A stretch of 64,000 nt of DNA from DATCHW01 sp036508135 (GCA_036508135.1 DATCHW010000015.1:133125-197124), one strand, 5' to 3'; shown: positions 19,317-29,637, numbered from the stretch's first letter. Notes: generated by a model from the letters alone, not told the origin. Made by a program: numbers and translations.

Positions 19317-20341
19317 TTTTCTGCTTTTAAAGTATTTAATTTATAATTTTCTTTTAGGTAATAATAAAGACCAATTAGAACAAGGAAAACCAATCCTACA
19401 AGATGATTAACTGTAGCATAGCCTAAAGCAACATCTTTATCAACCATAAAAAATCCTACAAGTGCTGTTTTCACAAAAAGGTGATAAGTCCCTGCTGAGT
19501 TCCCCGGAAGGGGTATTGTCATTGCAAACGTCCCCATCGTTAAAATCAGATTGGCATCAAACACATCAAGTTTATTCATATTCGGGTCGTTGAATGCAAA
19601 GAAAGATACATACGTTGACAGGATATAAGAAATCCAAAGAAGAACGGAAGTTATAAATATCTTGAAATAACTTTTCGGATATTTTATAAAAAGAAATCCA
19701 TTGATTAACGAAATGAACATTTTATGAATTTTATCCTGAATTTTTACAGGAAAAATTCTTGACGATATTTTTTCAATTATCTTATCGGTCTTTTCAATAT
19801 TAAAAAGCATTATAATAATTATGATCACACCAATAAGAATAATAATTGATGTATAAAGTGAAATGGCTTCGATATTATATTGTCCGAATGCTTTTGATAT
19901 TTCTTCCCTGTAATAAAAAAGACACAACCCAAAAACAATAAGCATAGTCAGCATATCAAAAATTCTTTCCACTAAGATGGTTCCGATTGATGATGCTTTT
20001 GAAATATTTTCCTTTTTTGCTATCAAAATAGGTCTTATAAGTTCTCCTGCACGCGGAATTGCCGCATTCATCATATAACCAATCATTGTTGCTGAGAACA
20101 GACTGTTTATATTTATTTTTTCTTTCAGAGGGTCAAGCAAATACTGCCACCTTATGGCGCGTATATAGCTCCCAATGTAAACACCTATGAAAGCACCAAG
20201 GATAATATATAAATAGTTAGTTTTTTTTAATTCCTCGAATAGATTGTCAAAATTCACATCTTTGAATGCCAGATACAAAAAAAAAGCAAGCAAAACTGTA
20301 AAGAAAGAATACTTTAAAACACTTTTTAGGTTTTTATTCAA
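19313..20341 (-). CDS. lysylphosphatidylglycerol synthase-type/flippase-like transmembrane protein (UPF0104)
   Basis: A 342-aa polytopic membrane protein with about eight helices. The conserved cores are 'AIRWQYLLDPL', 'ERIFDMLTMLIVFG' and the late 'LPLPGNSAGTYHLFVKTAL' motif, typical of the AglD/MprF N-terminal (LPG synthase TM) superfamily. Members move or modify lipid-linked polar groups. Coupling to ugd suggests a role with a UDP-glucuronate-derived glycolipid or polysaccharide; this is inference from position. Confidence 0.85.
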   Translation of the reverse strand: MNKNLKSVLKYSFFTVLLAFFLYLAFKDVNFDNLFEELKKTNYLYIILGAFIGVYIGSYIRAIRWQYLLDPLKEKININSLFSATMIGYMMNAAIPRAGELIRPILIAKKENISKASSIGTILVERIFDMLTMLIVFGLCLFYYREEISKAFGQYNIEAISLYTSIIILIGVIIIIIMLFNIEKTDKIIEKISSRIFPVKIQDKIHKMFISLINGFLFIKYPKSYFKIFITSVLLWISYILSTYVSFFAFNDPNMNKLDVFDANLILTMGTFAMTIPLPGNSAGTYHLFVKTALVGFFMVDKDVALGYATVNHLVGLVFLVLIGLYYYLKENYKLNTLKAEK

Positions 20342-20396
20342 TATCTTATTTGAAAGTAATCTGAATTAAAATGAAAAAAAATATTTCGAAAATTAT

Positions 20397-21026
20397 TTAT
20401 CTAAGGTCAATTTCTTCCACACCCGAAGGAGTAGAGAAAGTGAATTTTGATGAACTTAATCCCGGATCGAGCGTAATATTTTTTAAAGTATATGTTGTAG
20501 ATGATTCGTTTGTAACTATATAAATCTTTCTTATTAAATTTTCCTCTTTATCAACCCAGATCTTGGCTGATTTAACAGTACTTTTGCTTCTTGGCGAAAG
20601 TTTTAAAACGTAGCATTCTTTTCCGGAGATGGTTTCTTCATCATCAAGATCAGAATAGAAGTTTTCGGGATAATCGAAAAGATATTTATTCGGGGAGAAT
20701 GTGTTTCCGTTATCTTTGTAATTATCTATAATAACTTGTTTTTTCTTTGCTGAGTAAGACCAAGTTGTTACTCCGTCCGTTACTGACACCTGATCTTTGG
20801 ATTCTATCCTGTATTTTTTCTCTTTTTGGATGTAAATGGTACCGGTTGATGACTGCGATTTTCCTGATTTTGGTTTTACAGAGAGTGAAAAACCTGCTTT
20901 AGCATCTTTTATTCCTTTATACTTGGATTGAACTTTTCGGATAATTTCCTGCGCATCCTGTGCAAATAATGAATTAGTTATAAATACTGAAAGGATTAAT
21001 ACTAATAATATTACTGTTTTTCTCAT
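20397..21026 (-). CDS. lolA: outer-membrane lipoprotein carrier LolA
   Basis: Periplasmic chaperone that carries lipoproteins from LolCDE to the outer membrane. The 209-aa precursor has a signal peptide ending 'NSLFAQ' (~23), then the LolA fold with 'KYKGIKDAKAGFSLSV' and 'GTIYIQKEKKYRIES'. It is followed by the DUF3108 and protease genes in the upstream direction, all on the minus strand with 50-70 base gaps, suggesting an envelope operon. Confidence 0.88.
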   Translation of the reverse strand: MRKTVILLVLILSVFITNSLFAQDAQEIIRKVQSKYKGIKDAKAGFSLSVKPKSGKSQSSTGTIYIQKEKKYRIESKDQVSVTDGVTTWSYSAKKKQVIIDNYKDNGNTFSPNKYLFDYPENFYSDLDDEETISGKECYVLKLSPRSKSTVKSAKIWVDKEENLIRKIYIVTNESSTTYTLKNITLDPGLSSSKFTFSTPSGVEEIDLR

Positions 21027-21095
21027 ATTTATTGAAACTTAATAATATATAAAATAACAATTAAATATCTGCTATTCAATAACGATTTAAGTAAA

Positions 21096-21908
21096 TTAAT
21101 TCTGATATTTTGGTGGTTTCCATCCCGTTTTCTTATACGACGAGAGTTCCATAGTTATCTTGCCTATAACAACATTAAATTGCGCTTTAAGCGGAATCCT
21201 GTCATCATCTTTAGACAGCCATCCCGTAAAATCTCCCGTCAAACCGAAAATTGCTTTTTTAAATAATGCAATACCCTGTATCTTAATTGTGGATATATCA
21301 TAATCAACACTCTCAATCGATACCACATCTTCATTCATATTAAACGAATAATTCACATTTGATTCTTCTTCATTCATATAAATCGGTACCCTGTAAGGTT
21401 TTGGTTTTAAAGAACCTACCCTTGCATTATAGAACACAGACAATCCGTCCTGAAATTTCGGAAGTTTTTCATATTTCAATGTATCATCACGTTCCAGCAC
21501 CATATCAGTCTGCTTAACTAATTTGATAAAATTATCATCGTGCTCAAAATAATAATCTGTTATGGTTAACGAGTTATACTTTGCTTCGGCAGACTTCTTT
21601 TTAAACTCAGTTGAATTAAAATATAATGAATATATTTCATTATTTTTGTAATACATCTTTGTGAGGAACTTATAATTTAAACTCACAAACGGAACTCCCT
21701 CGTATGTCTTTATGCTTGCAATTGCGCTATATACGATGTAATCGCTTTCATTATCTTTGTCGGTAATTTTCAGATTTACTTCACCAAGTTTTATAAAGTG
21801 ATAATAAACCTTATAAGTAAGTTCTTCACCTACTTCTAATACCTTTTCAACTGCAATAACATTCGAAAAAGATACAAGGCAGATTAATATTATAAATAAT
21901 TTTTTCAA
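21096..21908 (-). CDS. DUF3108 periplasmic protein
   Basis: A 270-aa exported protein (signal peptide to ~18, 'SFSNVIA'). The family signature 'LEVGEELTYKVYYHFIKLGEV' sits at the mature N-terminus, and a mostly beta-strand body includes 'LSVFYNARVGSL'. DUF3108 proteins are common in Bacteroidota and proteobacterial envelopes but have no established function. Its place between a CTP-type protease and lolA suggests a cell-envelope role. Confidence 0.85.
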   Translation of the reverse strand: MKKLFIILICLVSFSNVIAVEKVLEVGEELTYKVYYHFIKLGEVNLKITDKDNESDYIVYSAIASIKTYEGVPFVSLNYKFLTKMYYKNNEIYSLYFNSTEFKKKSAEAKYNSLTITDYYFEHDDNFIKLVKQTDMVLERDDTLKYEKLPKFQDGLSVFYNARVGSLKPKPYRVPIYMNEEESNVNYSFNMNEDVVSIESVDYDISTIKIQGIALFKKAIFGLTGDFTGWLSKDDDRIPLKAQFNVVIGKITMELSSYKKTGWKPPKYQN

Positions 21909-21962
21909 CTAACCCGGACCTTAATGCAAAAATATTTTCTAAATCAAGTTAATAAACTTGAA

Positions 21963-23555
21963 TTAGTTCGTTTTCATAACTTTTATGGCTTCATCAAATA
22001 GTGTAATAGCCTTTAAAAACTGATTATCGGTAGAAACAAATACTGCATAACTTCCTTCATTACCCCAGATATCTCTTGCTATCTGAGATTTAATAGCTAT
22101 TTTGATGAAATCAATATCTCTCTGATAGTTATCCGAACTGAATTCAATATTTTTATTCTTTGCAAGAGCTAATAGTTCAGTAAGCATTCCTTCATCTACA
22201 GCAAATTTATCCCTGAACTCAGTATAGTTTTTATAATTTGCTTCAATAGTTTTTCTCATAGATTTCATATAATTCTCGGTATATTCATATATCACATTCA
22301 GACGTCTTAGTTGTACTGTATAATTTGTTAAAGTATCTGACTTGATAACGTAATCCGGAGTTACTCCTCCGCCGCCATATACAGTCCTTCCGCCCATGGT
22401 TTTAAAAACCTGTAATGTGGAATCTTTTGTGTCATTCTGATGTTCTAAATTATCACCTTCTTCAAGATCAACTCTTGTTTTTTTGTATCTCGCACCCTCG
22501 TATGGTTTTTGGATTAGTCTTCCTGCGGGAGTATAATATCTCGCTGTAGTAATTCTTAGTGCAGAACCATCTGACAATTCATATTGCCTTTGAACCAATC
22601 CTTTACCGAAAGTAGTTTCCCCGACAATCAATCCTCTGTCCCAATCCTGAATTGCACCTGAAACAATTTCGCTTGCCGAAGCAGAACCTTCGTTAACAAG
22701 GACTATCAACGGGATTTTTGAAAATTCACCGCCAATCGAATTATATGTCTCTTCAAAATCTTTTATCCTGCTTTTTGTAAAAACAATTTTTTTACCGGGA
22801 TCAAGAAATTCACTCGCCATTTTATAAGATTGGTCAAGGTATCCGCCGGGATTTCCTCTAAGATCAAGGACTAATTTCTTCATACCCAGTGAATTCAGTT
22901 TACCGAGTGCCTGTTTAAATTCATCATAAGTTGTTCCGGCAAATCGCGATACCTTAATATATCCAATTTCACTATCATACATAAACGAAGCGTCAACACT
23001 GTAAAGAGGAATTTTATCTCTGATGATCGGGAATTCTAAAGGTTGATTTACACCTGCTCTTATGATTGTGATCACAACCTGGGTACCTTTTGGTCCTCTT
23101 AGTTTTTTGGGTACATCTTCACGGGATATCTTAATGCATGATTCACCGTCAATTTTTACGATTTTATCGCCGGCAAGAATTCCTAATTTTTCGGAAGGAC
23201 CTCCGCTAATGGGAGATACAACCGTTAAAGTATCATTCATGATATCAAACTCGACTCCTATTCCGTCAAAGCTTCCCTGGAAATCTTCATTAACTCTTTT
23301 TAACTGATCTGCAGTGATATAAACGGAGTGCGGGTCAAGGCTATCCAGTAATCCCCTGATGGCAGCTTCTGTTAATTTTTGTGTATCTACATTATCAACG
23401 TAATACTTAGAAGTAAGATTGAGTACATCACTGAACTTTTTTACCTGTGCAGGTACTTTATCATCGGATACAGCATCATTGATTCTGATTCCGATGAATA
23501 TCCCTATTACCAAAACTATGATTGATATAGGTATTAAATATTTCTTTTTAAGCAT
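21963..23555 (-). CDS. ctpA: C-terminal processing protease (S41A, CtpA/Prc family)
   Basis: Periplasmic serine protease, 530 aa, that degrades or trims proteins at their C-termini. It has an N-terminal hydrophobic signal/anchor (residues 7-25), then a PDZ domain around 85-165 ('GIGVEFDI', 'LGILAGDKIVKIDG'). The S41 core has the nucleophile Ser in 'EGSASASEIV' and the general-base Lys in 'TTFGKGLVQ'. A helical C-terminal extension of ~130 residues follows. All catalytic residues are present. Confidence 0.93.
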   Translation of the reverse strand: MLKKKYLIPISIIVLVIGIFIGIRINDAVSDDKVPAQVKKFSDVLNLTSKYYVDNVDTQKLTEAAIRGLLDSLDPHSVYITADQLKRVNEDFQGSFDGIGVEFDIMNDTLTVVSPISGGPSEKLGILAGDKIVKIDGESCIKISREDVPKKLRGPKGTQVVITIIRAGVNQPLEFPIIRDKIPLYSVDASFMYDSEIGYIKVSRFAGTTYDEFKQALGKLNSLGMKKLVLDLRGNPGGYLDQSYKMASEFLDPGKKIVFTKSRIKDFEETYNSIGGEFSKIPLIVLVNEGSASASEIVSGAIQDWDRGLIVGETTFGKGLVQRQYELSDGSALRITTARYYTPAGRLIQKPYEGARYKKTRVDLEEGDNLEHQNDTKDSTLQVFKTMGGRTVYGGGGVTPDYVIKSDTLTNYTVQLRRLNVIYEYTENYMKSMRKTIEANYKNYTEFRDKFAVDEGMLTELLALAKNKNIEFSSDNYQRDIDFIKIAIKSQIARDIWGNEGSYAVFVSTDNQFLKAITLFDEAIKVMKTN

Positions 23556-23620
23556 AATCTTTTATTTTTAATACATAATTTATTGAAATAAGTTCCATTT
23601 ATTAACTTAGTATATGGATA

Positions 23621-24883
23621 TTAACGAAAAAATAACAGCCATAAAATGAGAAAAAACGGTATTAAAACCGGTATAGAATACTTATAAATATATTGAAGGA
23701 AACCCGGCATTTTGACTCCTTTGCTTTCAGATATTGATTTTATCATAAAATTCGGACCGTTTCCGATATAAGTCATGGCTCCGAAAAATACTGAACCCGT
23801 AGAGATCGAAATAATAAAATCTTTATAATCAGCAGTAAATTTTAAAACATCATTTATCATATTGATATTTAAATCAAATGCCGCCATCGAAGCAGTCAGA
23901 AAATTCAAATAAGTGGGTGCGTTATCGAGGAAACTTGTTAAGATACCGCTAAACCAAAAATATTGTGAAGGTGTATTAATGCCTAAAGATTTTGAATTAT
24001 TGCTGATGAGTTCAAGTGCCGGAACCATTGTGATAAATATTCCAATGAAAAGAATCGCTACTTCCTTAATCGGGTCAAAAGAGAATTTATTCCTCTTATG
24101 AATTTCGACGTGAGTGAATTTATATGACAAAAAAGTAAGGGATAACATAAGAAACTCTCTTAAAAACATTGGTTTTGTAATAAATACGCATCCAACCACA
24201 CCGAGAAGGAAAAATACATTTTTAATACCCATAAACTTAAATTCTTCCGGTTTATGTTCTATTTGTTGAAGCACATTCTTCCTGATTTTATGGAAATAAT
24301 AATTATCGATTATATAAAAAATTATTAAAAGGTATATTACAGTCATAATCCATAAAAGGAACATACGTTCAGTAATCCAGAAGAAAGGAATTCCTTTCAA
24401 ATAACCGATGAATAAAGGGGGATCCCCTATCGGAGTTAAAGAACCGCCTATATTGCTAACAAGAAAAATAAAAAAAACTATATGATAAGGTCTTAAATGA
24501 TATTTATTGGAATTGATATACGGTCTGATCAGTAATATCGAAGCTCCCGTTGTCCCAAATAAATTTGCGATTACAGCACCTGCGAGCAGAAGTAAAACGT
24601 TTTTAATCGGAGTAGCTTTACCTTTGATATTAAAAAATACACCTCCGGATATAACATATAAGCTGAATAAGAGTACAATAAAACTGAAATATTCCTCAAG
24701 AGCATGATATATACTTCCGCTTTCTTTGAAAACTATGAAATAAAATAAAACGACGATAATAGCAAGAGATATTGAAATTACGGGATATTTTTTCTCCCAC
24801 CAGTTTTTATTTATTAACGGGATAAATGATATAGATAGTAAAAGAATTATGAATGGAAGAACTATCAGAAATTTTATGTCCAT
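23621..24883 (-). CDS. sodium:proton antiporter / citrate-type permease (ion transporter superfamily)
   Basis: A 420-aa membrane protein with about eleven helices. The motif 'SNIGGSLTPIGDPPLFIGYLKG' is the signature of the NhaD-like/CitMHS ion transporter group, and a matching late motif is 'FFGAMTYIGNGPNFMIKS'. It could exchange Na+ for H+ or carry a dicarboxylate. It lies 41 bases after nuoM on the same strand, so coupling to respiratory ion gradients is possible. Confidence 0.8.
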   Translation of the reverse strand: MDIKFLIVLPFIILLLSISFIPLINKNWWEKKYPVISISLAIIVVLFYFIVFKESGSIYHALEEYFSFIVLLFSLYVISGGVFFNIKGKATPIKNVLLLLAGAVIANLFGTTGASILLIRPYINSNKYHLRPYHIVFFIFLVSNIGGSLTPIGDPPLFIGYLKGIPFFWITERMFLLWIMTVIYLLIIFYIIDNYYFHKIRKNVLQQIEHKPEEFKFMGIKNVFFLLGVVGCVFITKPMFLREFLMLSLTFLSYKFTHVEIHKRNKFSFDPIKEVAILFIGIFITMVPALELISNNSKSLGINTPSQYFWFSGILTSFLDNAPTYLNFLTASMAAFDLNINMINDVLKFTADYKDFIISISTGSVFFGAMTYIGNGPNFMIKSISESKGVKMPGFLQYIYKYSIPVLIPFFLILWLLFFR

Positions 24884-24924
24884 TTGATTAAAGTTTATTC
24901 AGGTTTTGACAGTTCAGTGTTAAT

Positions 24925-26499
24925 CTACTTTTGTTCCTGCATTTGTTTCTCTTGCATCTCTTTTTCTTCTAATTGCTTCTGTTCTGATTGATATCTCGTT
25001 TTAATTGTCTCAAAATTTGTTAATACTTTTTTAACAGAATTTTCGGAGACACTTAGGAAAGTATTTGGTTTCACACCGATCCAGACTATGAATACAATTA
25101 TAGGAATTATAGAAAACAATTCAATTTTAGATATATCTTTAAGTCCTCTGTTTTTTTCATTTTCAATAGGTCCGAGCATCAATCTTTGATAAAGCCAGAG
25201 TAAGTAAACAGCGGCAAAAATAACAGCGGTAGAAGCAAATATCACATATAAGTTTGAATGAAGATTTGCAGAGCCGAAAGAGCCGACTAAAATCAGAAAC
25301 TCACCAATGAAACCATTAAGTCCCGGTAGTCCGATTGAAGATAATGAAACTATCAAAAATATAGCAGCGAACACGGGCATAACTTTCATAAGCCCGCCGT
25401 ATTGCACTATTTCTTTTGTATGTCTTCTTTCATAGAGCATACCTACAATCAGGAAGAGTGCACCTGTGGAAAGTCCATGATTCACCATTTGAATTATACT
25501 CCCCTGAACTGCCTCCTGGGTAAGGGCAAAAATCCCGAGCACGATAAATCCGAGATGGCTCACACTTGAATATGCCACAAGTTTCTTCATATCTTTCTGT
25601 ACAATGGAAAGTAATGCACCATAAATAATCCCTATGACCGCCAATACAGCAATATAAGGCGTAAGTTTAATAAATGCCCCGGGGAAAAGAGGCAAAGAAA
25701 ATCTGAGTAATCCGTAAGTTCCCATCTTCAGGAGTAGTGCTGCAAGTATTACGCTGCCTGCGGTAGGTGCTTGCACGTGCGCATCAGGAAGCCATGTGTG
25801 AAACGGGAACAAGGGTACTTTTATCAGAAAGCCAAGAGTAAAAAGAATGAATATAGAAATCTGCTTTCCTACGGGAATCGAGGGTGCAATATTCTGAAGC
25901 GAAACAAAATCGACTGTAAATTCATTTGTAAAATTTTTTGCAATAAATCCGAGCCAGATTATTCCTATCAAAAGCAGTACACTACCAAACATTGTATAAA
26001 TAAAAAACTTTGTTGTCGCATAGATCCTGTTTTCCGAGCCCCATATTCCGATAAAGAAATACATCGGGATTAAGATAAATTCCCAGAAAAAATAGAATAA
26101 AAGCAAATCAAGTGAAGAGAATACTCCGATTAATCCTGCTTCCATAATCAGCATCAGGAAATAATAAAGTTTAATTCTATCTTTTATTGTATTCCATGAT
26201 GCGATGATGCACAAAGGAAAAATAAATGTAGTCAGAAGAATTAGCAGCAGAGATATGCCGTCAATTCCCACTTCGTAGTTTACACTTATGCTTTTGATCC
26301 ATGCAAATTTTTCAACGAATTGAAACTCTGCATTAGCAGTATTATAAAGTGAATACAGGTATAATGAAAATACGAAAGTAATTAGAGAAATGGTTATCGC
26401 ATAAAATTTTATAAAACTTTCCTGTTCTTTCTTCATAAACAACAAGGGTAGAGATAGAATCAAAGGAAAAAATATCAGAGTGGTAATTATGTTATTCAC
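24925..26499 (-). CDS. nuoM: NADH-quinone oxidoreductase subunit M (proton-pumping antiporter-like subunit)
   Basis: Membrane-arm subunit of complex I, 524 aa with ~14 helices. Conserved points are the Glu in 'FFWEFILIPMYFFIG', 'PLFPFHTWLPDAHVQAPT' and 'KMGTYGLLRF'. It ends in a charged Gln/Glu/Lys-rich tail ('EEKEMQEKQMQEQK') not usual for the family. In most genomes nuoM sits between nuoL and nuoN. Here its neighbours are an HNH nuclease and an ion antiporter, so it is separated from the rest of any nuo operon. Confidence 0.92.
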   Translation of the reverse strand: MNNIITTLIFFPLILSLPLLFMKKEQESFIKFYAITISLITFVFSLYLYSLYNTANAEFQFVEKFAWIKSISVNYEVGIDGISLLLILLTTFIFPLCIIASWNTIKDRIKLYYFLMLIMEAGLIGVFSSLDLLLFYFFWEFILIPMYFFIGIWGSENRIYATTKFFIYTMFGSVLLLIGIIWLGFIAKNFTNEFTVDFVSLQNIAPSIPVGKQISIFILFTLGFLIKVPLFPFHTWLPDAHVQAPTAGSVILAALLLKMGTYGLLRFSLPLFPGAFIKLTPYIAVLAVIGIIYGALLSIVQKDMKKLVAYSSVSHLGFIVLGIFALTQEAVQGSIIQMVNHGLSTGALFLIVGMLYERRHTKEIVQYGGLMKVMPVFAAIFLIVSLSSIGLPGLNGFIGEFLILVGSFGSANLHSNLYVIFASTAVIFAAVYLLWLYQRLMLGPIENEKNRGLKDISKIELFSIIPIIVFIVWIGVKPNTFLSVSENSVKKVLTNFETIKTRYQSEQKQLEEKEMQEKQMQEQK

Positions 26500-26551
26500 T
26501 TATATATTATGATTAATATATTTTCAAAATAATAATTTTTCATTTCATATC

Positions 26552-27037
26552 TTACATAAATAAATAAGGTTTCCAGTCATCACTCACGCTGCCTGAAGCA
26601 AAATTCTTAATGAAAGTAATGTGAGACGGCTTTTTGGGATTTGTAATCAGCTTCAGGTTTGCTTCTTCCGGAGTCCTGTCTCCTTTTCTGTTGTTACATT
26701 TTATACAAGCCGTAGTAAGGTTCTCCCAGGTGTCTTCTCCACCGCGGGATTTTGGAATTATATGGTCAATTGTCAGGCTCGAGGAAGAACCGCAGAACTG
26801 GCATCTGTGATTATCTCTTCTTAAAATATTTTTTCTCGAAAGAATAATTTTTCTGAAAGGTACTCTCACAAAAATACTTAGACGTACAATACTTGGATAA
26901 TCGAACTTTCTGTAAACAGACTTAACAACCTTATTATCGGACTTACAGATTATTTCTGCTTTACCTAAAAACGCAAGTATTACTGCTCGTTTTACATTGC
27001 AAACTGTCAATGGCTCATAGTTCTGGTTTAGTACCAA
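26552..27037 (-). CDS. HNH endonuclease
   Basis: A nuclease-fold protein with the zinc/HNH core 'CQFCGSSSSLTIDHIIPKSRGG' split across residues ~80-101, then 'NLTTACIKCNNRKGDRTPEEA'. The four Cys and the His-Asn-His set are present. The N-terminal 'VLNQNYEPLTVCNVKRAVIL' is conserved in this widespread, possibly housekeeping, subgroup. TTG 27037 is the first canonical start. The frame stays open upstream and encodes a plausible extension ('NSLNGKV'), so the true start is uncertain. Confidence 0.85.
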   Translation of the reverse strand: MVLNQNYEPLTVCNVKRAVILAFLGKAEIICKSDNKVVKSVYRKFDYPSIVRLSIFVRVPFRKIILSRKNILRRDNHRCQFCGSSSSLTIDHIIPKSRGGEDTWENLTTACIKCNNRKGDRTPEEANLKLITNPKKPSHITFIKNFASGSVSDDWKPYLFM

Positions 27038-27298
27038 AACTTTACCGTTTAGAGAATTTATACCGGGTCTTTTGCTGTAAACAATATCTTTATTATGGAA
27101 GACAATCCTCCGCTTTTTTAAAATTACTAAATAACCACAAATTAAAAAGATTAATAAGAATAATCAATTTAAATAAACTTAGCATAGGCTTTTGATTTAT
27201 TATCAGGGTTCAATATTACAGATGAGTGTAAAACCTTATTAAATCAGATTAACCTATAAATGAATCTGTGTTAAAAAATACCGGATTTAATATAACAA

Positions 27299-27907
27299 TT
27301 AACTTATTATATTTATTATTTTCCCTAATATTTCGGCTTGTTTGTGAAGATGATCTATTGTTTTATTATTTATCACCACAAAATCCGATTTCTCAACTTT
27401 TATCCTGTCATCCATCTGGAGTTTCATAACTTTGTCCACATCTTTTTTCCTGACACCATCCCTGAACATTATGCGTTCAGTTCTATTCTTTTTGTTTGAA
27501 AAAATTGTAATTACATAATCAAGAACTTTGTCAAATCCGCTTTCAAAAATCAAAGCCGCCTCAATGATAACAACTTTTTCTTTGGCTTTTATAACCTCTT
27601 TTTTTATTGCTTCAATCACTACGGGATGAACGATTGAATTGACCTTTTTAAAATTCTTTTCGCTTGAAAAAATAATATCTTTCAGTTTGGGAAGGATCAA
27701 CTTACCTTTAAAATTAAGAATATCTTTTGAGAAAGTGTTGACTAATTTCTGTAAAAGTTTTTTATCTTTTTGATACAATTCTTTTGTGAGTGTATCTGCA
27801 TGAATCACTTTATAACCGTTTTCTTTTAACATTCTGCAGAGCATAGATTTCCCGGAACCTATGCCGCCTGTGATGCCGATAACTGTTTTCCCTTTAAAAT
27901 ATTTCAT
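27299..27907 (-). CDS. coaE: dephospho-CoA kinase
   Basis: Final step of coenzyme A synthesis: phosphorylates the ribose 3'-hydroxyl of dephospho-CoA with ATP. The 202-aa protein has the P-loop 'GITGGIGSGKS', 'VIHADTLTKELYQ' and 'IVHPVVIEAI', plus the later 'VIIEAALIFESGFDKVLDYVI'. It starts 18 bases downstream of the rny stop on the same strand. Confidence 0.92.
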   Translation of the reverse strand: MKYFKGKTVIGITGGIGSGKSMLCRMLKENGYKVIHADTLTKELYQKDKKLLQKLVNTFSKDILNFKGKLILPKLKDIIFSSEKNFKKVNSIVHPVVIEAIKKEVIKAKEKVVIIEAALIFESGFDKVLDYVITIFSNKKNRTERIMFRDGVRKKDVDKVMKLQMDDRIKVEKSDFVVINNKTIDHLHKQAEILGKIINIIS

Positions 27908-27925
27908 GCTTTTAAATTAAGATTT

Positions 27926-29578
27926 TTATTTTGCATAAGCAATAGACCTTCTTTCACGAATCACATTCACTTTTATCTGACCGGGATATTCCATCTCCTC
28001 CTGGATTTTATGAGCAATGTCATTTGCAAGCTGATCCTGCAGTATGTCGCTGATTTTTTCCTGCTCTACTATCACTCTCACTTCCCTGCCCGCCTGAATA
28101 GCATATGTCTTTGCTACTCCTTCAAAAGAGGTAGCAATAGCTTCAAGTTTTTCGAGCCGTTTTGAATATGCTTCCACAGATTCCCTTCTTGCTCCGGGTC
28201 TTGCACCGCTGATTGCATCCGATGCTTGCACAAGAACAGCTATCGCGTGCTCCATCGGCATTTCATCGTGATGTGAACCTATTGCATTTGCAACTATCGG
28301 ATGCTCCTTGCATCTTTTTGCAATTTCATAACCGAGGATTGCGTGGGGTCCTTCTATATTCCTGTCAATTGTTTTTCCAATATCATGCAGCATTCCCGCA
28401 CGTTTGGCGAGATAAGCATCAAGACCCAGTTCTGCCGCCATAATTCCGGCAAGATGACCAACCTCCATAGAATGGTTGAGTACATTCTGTCCGTAACTGG
28501 AACGGTATTTCATTCTTCCGATAAGAGTGACAATATCCCTGTGAACTCCCTGAATGCTCATTTCCATAAGAGTCTGCTCTCCAATTTTAATAATCTCTTC
28601 ATTCAGTTCTTTGTCCACTGCCAAAACAACTTCTTCAATTCTCGCAGGGTGGATTCTGCCGTCAGCAATTAATCTTTCCATTGCTACTCTTGCAACTTCC
28701 CTTCTGAACGGATCGAAACCGGAGATAATAATAGCTTCCGGAGTATCATCTACGATAATATCAACTCCCGTAACAGCTTCGAAAGCACGAATATTCCTTC
28801 CTTCTTTTCCGATTATTCTTCCTTTAAGTTCATCAGAATTTATCTGAAGAACACTAACGGTAGTTTCAACGGAGTGGTCTGCTGCTGTTCTTTGAATGCC
28901 TTGTATGATAATATTCTTTGCAATTTTATTCGCTTCCTGTTTAGTCTGGTCGCGGATATCCTGAAGTTTCTGGGCAGATTCAAGTTTTACGCCATCAATT
29001 AAACTATCTAATAGCATCTTTTTTGCTTCATCTTCACTAAACCCGGATATTCTATGAAGCTTTGATTTCTGTTCTTCGATAATGTTTTTCTTATCGGATT
29101 CCAGTTTTAATATTTCTTCCTGTTTTTTCTTAAGGTCTTCTGATTTTTGATTTAACTCTGAAGATAAAGAATGTAAGTTTTTCTCTTTGTTAATAATTTC
29201 TGTTTTTGCTCTATCTATACTTTCTTTTTCATTTTTCAATTTTCTTTCAAATTCCACAACATCTTTTTCTCTTACTTTTACATCTTCATCAAATTTCTGT
29301 TTTCTTCTGTAGAACTCATCTTTAACTTCGAGAAGCTTTTCTTTTTTCAGATTTTGAGCCGCTTTTTCAGCATCATGTTGAAATCCGGCTGCACGTTTTT
29401 CTGCGTCTTTTATTACAAACTGTGACTTATTTTCAGCATCACTTAATATTTTTTTTGCAATACTTTCTGCACTATCTACTTTTGCCTTATTAGACCTGCT
29501 GCTGAAATACCAGCCAATAAAAAATGTAATGAGGCATAGTATAACCGAAACAAGTAGTAAAATATATAACTCTTCCAT
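27926..29578 (-). CDS. rny: ribonuclease Y
   Basis: Membrane-anchored endoribonuclease that starts mRNA decay. ATG 29578 ('MEELYILLLV') was chosen because it puts the anchor helix (residues 4-25) at the N-terminus; the in-frame start at 29662 lies inside the 6S RNA region. The 550-aa product has a long coiled coil (~35-190), a KH domain with 'GRIIGKEGRNIRAFE', and the HD domain with 'HSMEVGHLAG' and 'GMLHDIGKTID'. It ends in the family C-terminus 'IKVNVIRERRS'. Confidence 0.95.
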   Translation of the reverse strand: MEELYILLLVSVILCLITFFIGWYFSSRSNKAKVDSAESIAKKILSDAENKSQFVIKDAEKRAAGFQHDAEKAAQNLKKEKLLEVKDEFYRRKQKFDEDVKVREKDVVEFERKLKNEKESIDRAKTEIINKEKNLHSLSSELNQKSEDLKKKQEEILKLESDKKNIIEEQKSKLHRISGFSEDEAKKMLLDSLIDGVKLESAQKLQDIRDQTKQEANKIAKNIIIQGIQRTAADHSVETTVSVLQINSDELKGRIIGKEGRNIRAFEAVTGVDIIVDDTPEAIIISGFDPFRREVARVAMERLIADGRIHPARIEEVVLAVDKELNEEIIKIGEQTLMEMSIQGVHRDIVTLIGRMKYRSSYGQNVLNHSMEVGHLAGIMAAELGLDAYLAKRAGMLHDIGKTIDRNIEGPHAILGYEIAKRCKEHPIVANAIGSHHDEMPMEHAIAVLVQASDAISGARPGARRESVEAYSKRLEKLEAIATSFEGVAKTYAIQAGREVRVIVEQEKISDILQDQLANDIAHKIQEEMEYPGQIKVNVIRERRSIAYAK

Positions 29579-29630
29579 TTTAAAATACCTTTTGCTTAAA
29601 ATTTTAATTAACGAAACATAGTGTATTAAT

Positions 29631-29637
29631 AAAAAAA
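29631..29637 (-). terminator. T run ending the 6S RNA
   Basis: Seven T residues (minus strand) directly after the closing strand of the 6S terminal helix. Confidence 0.7.
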
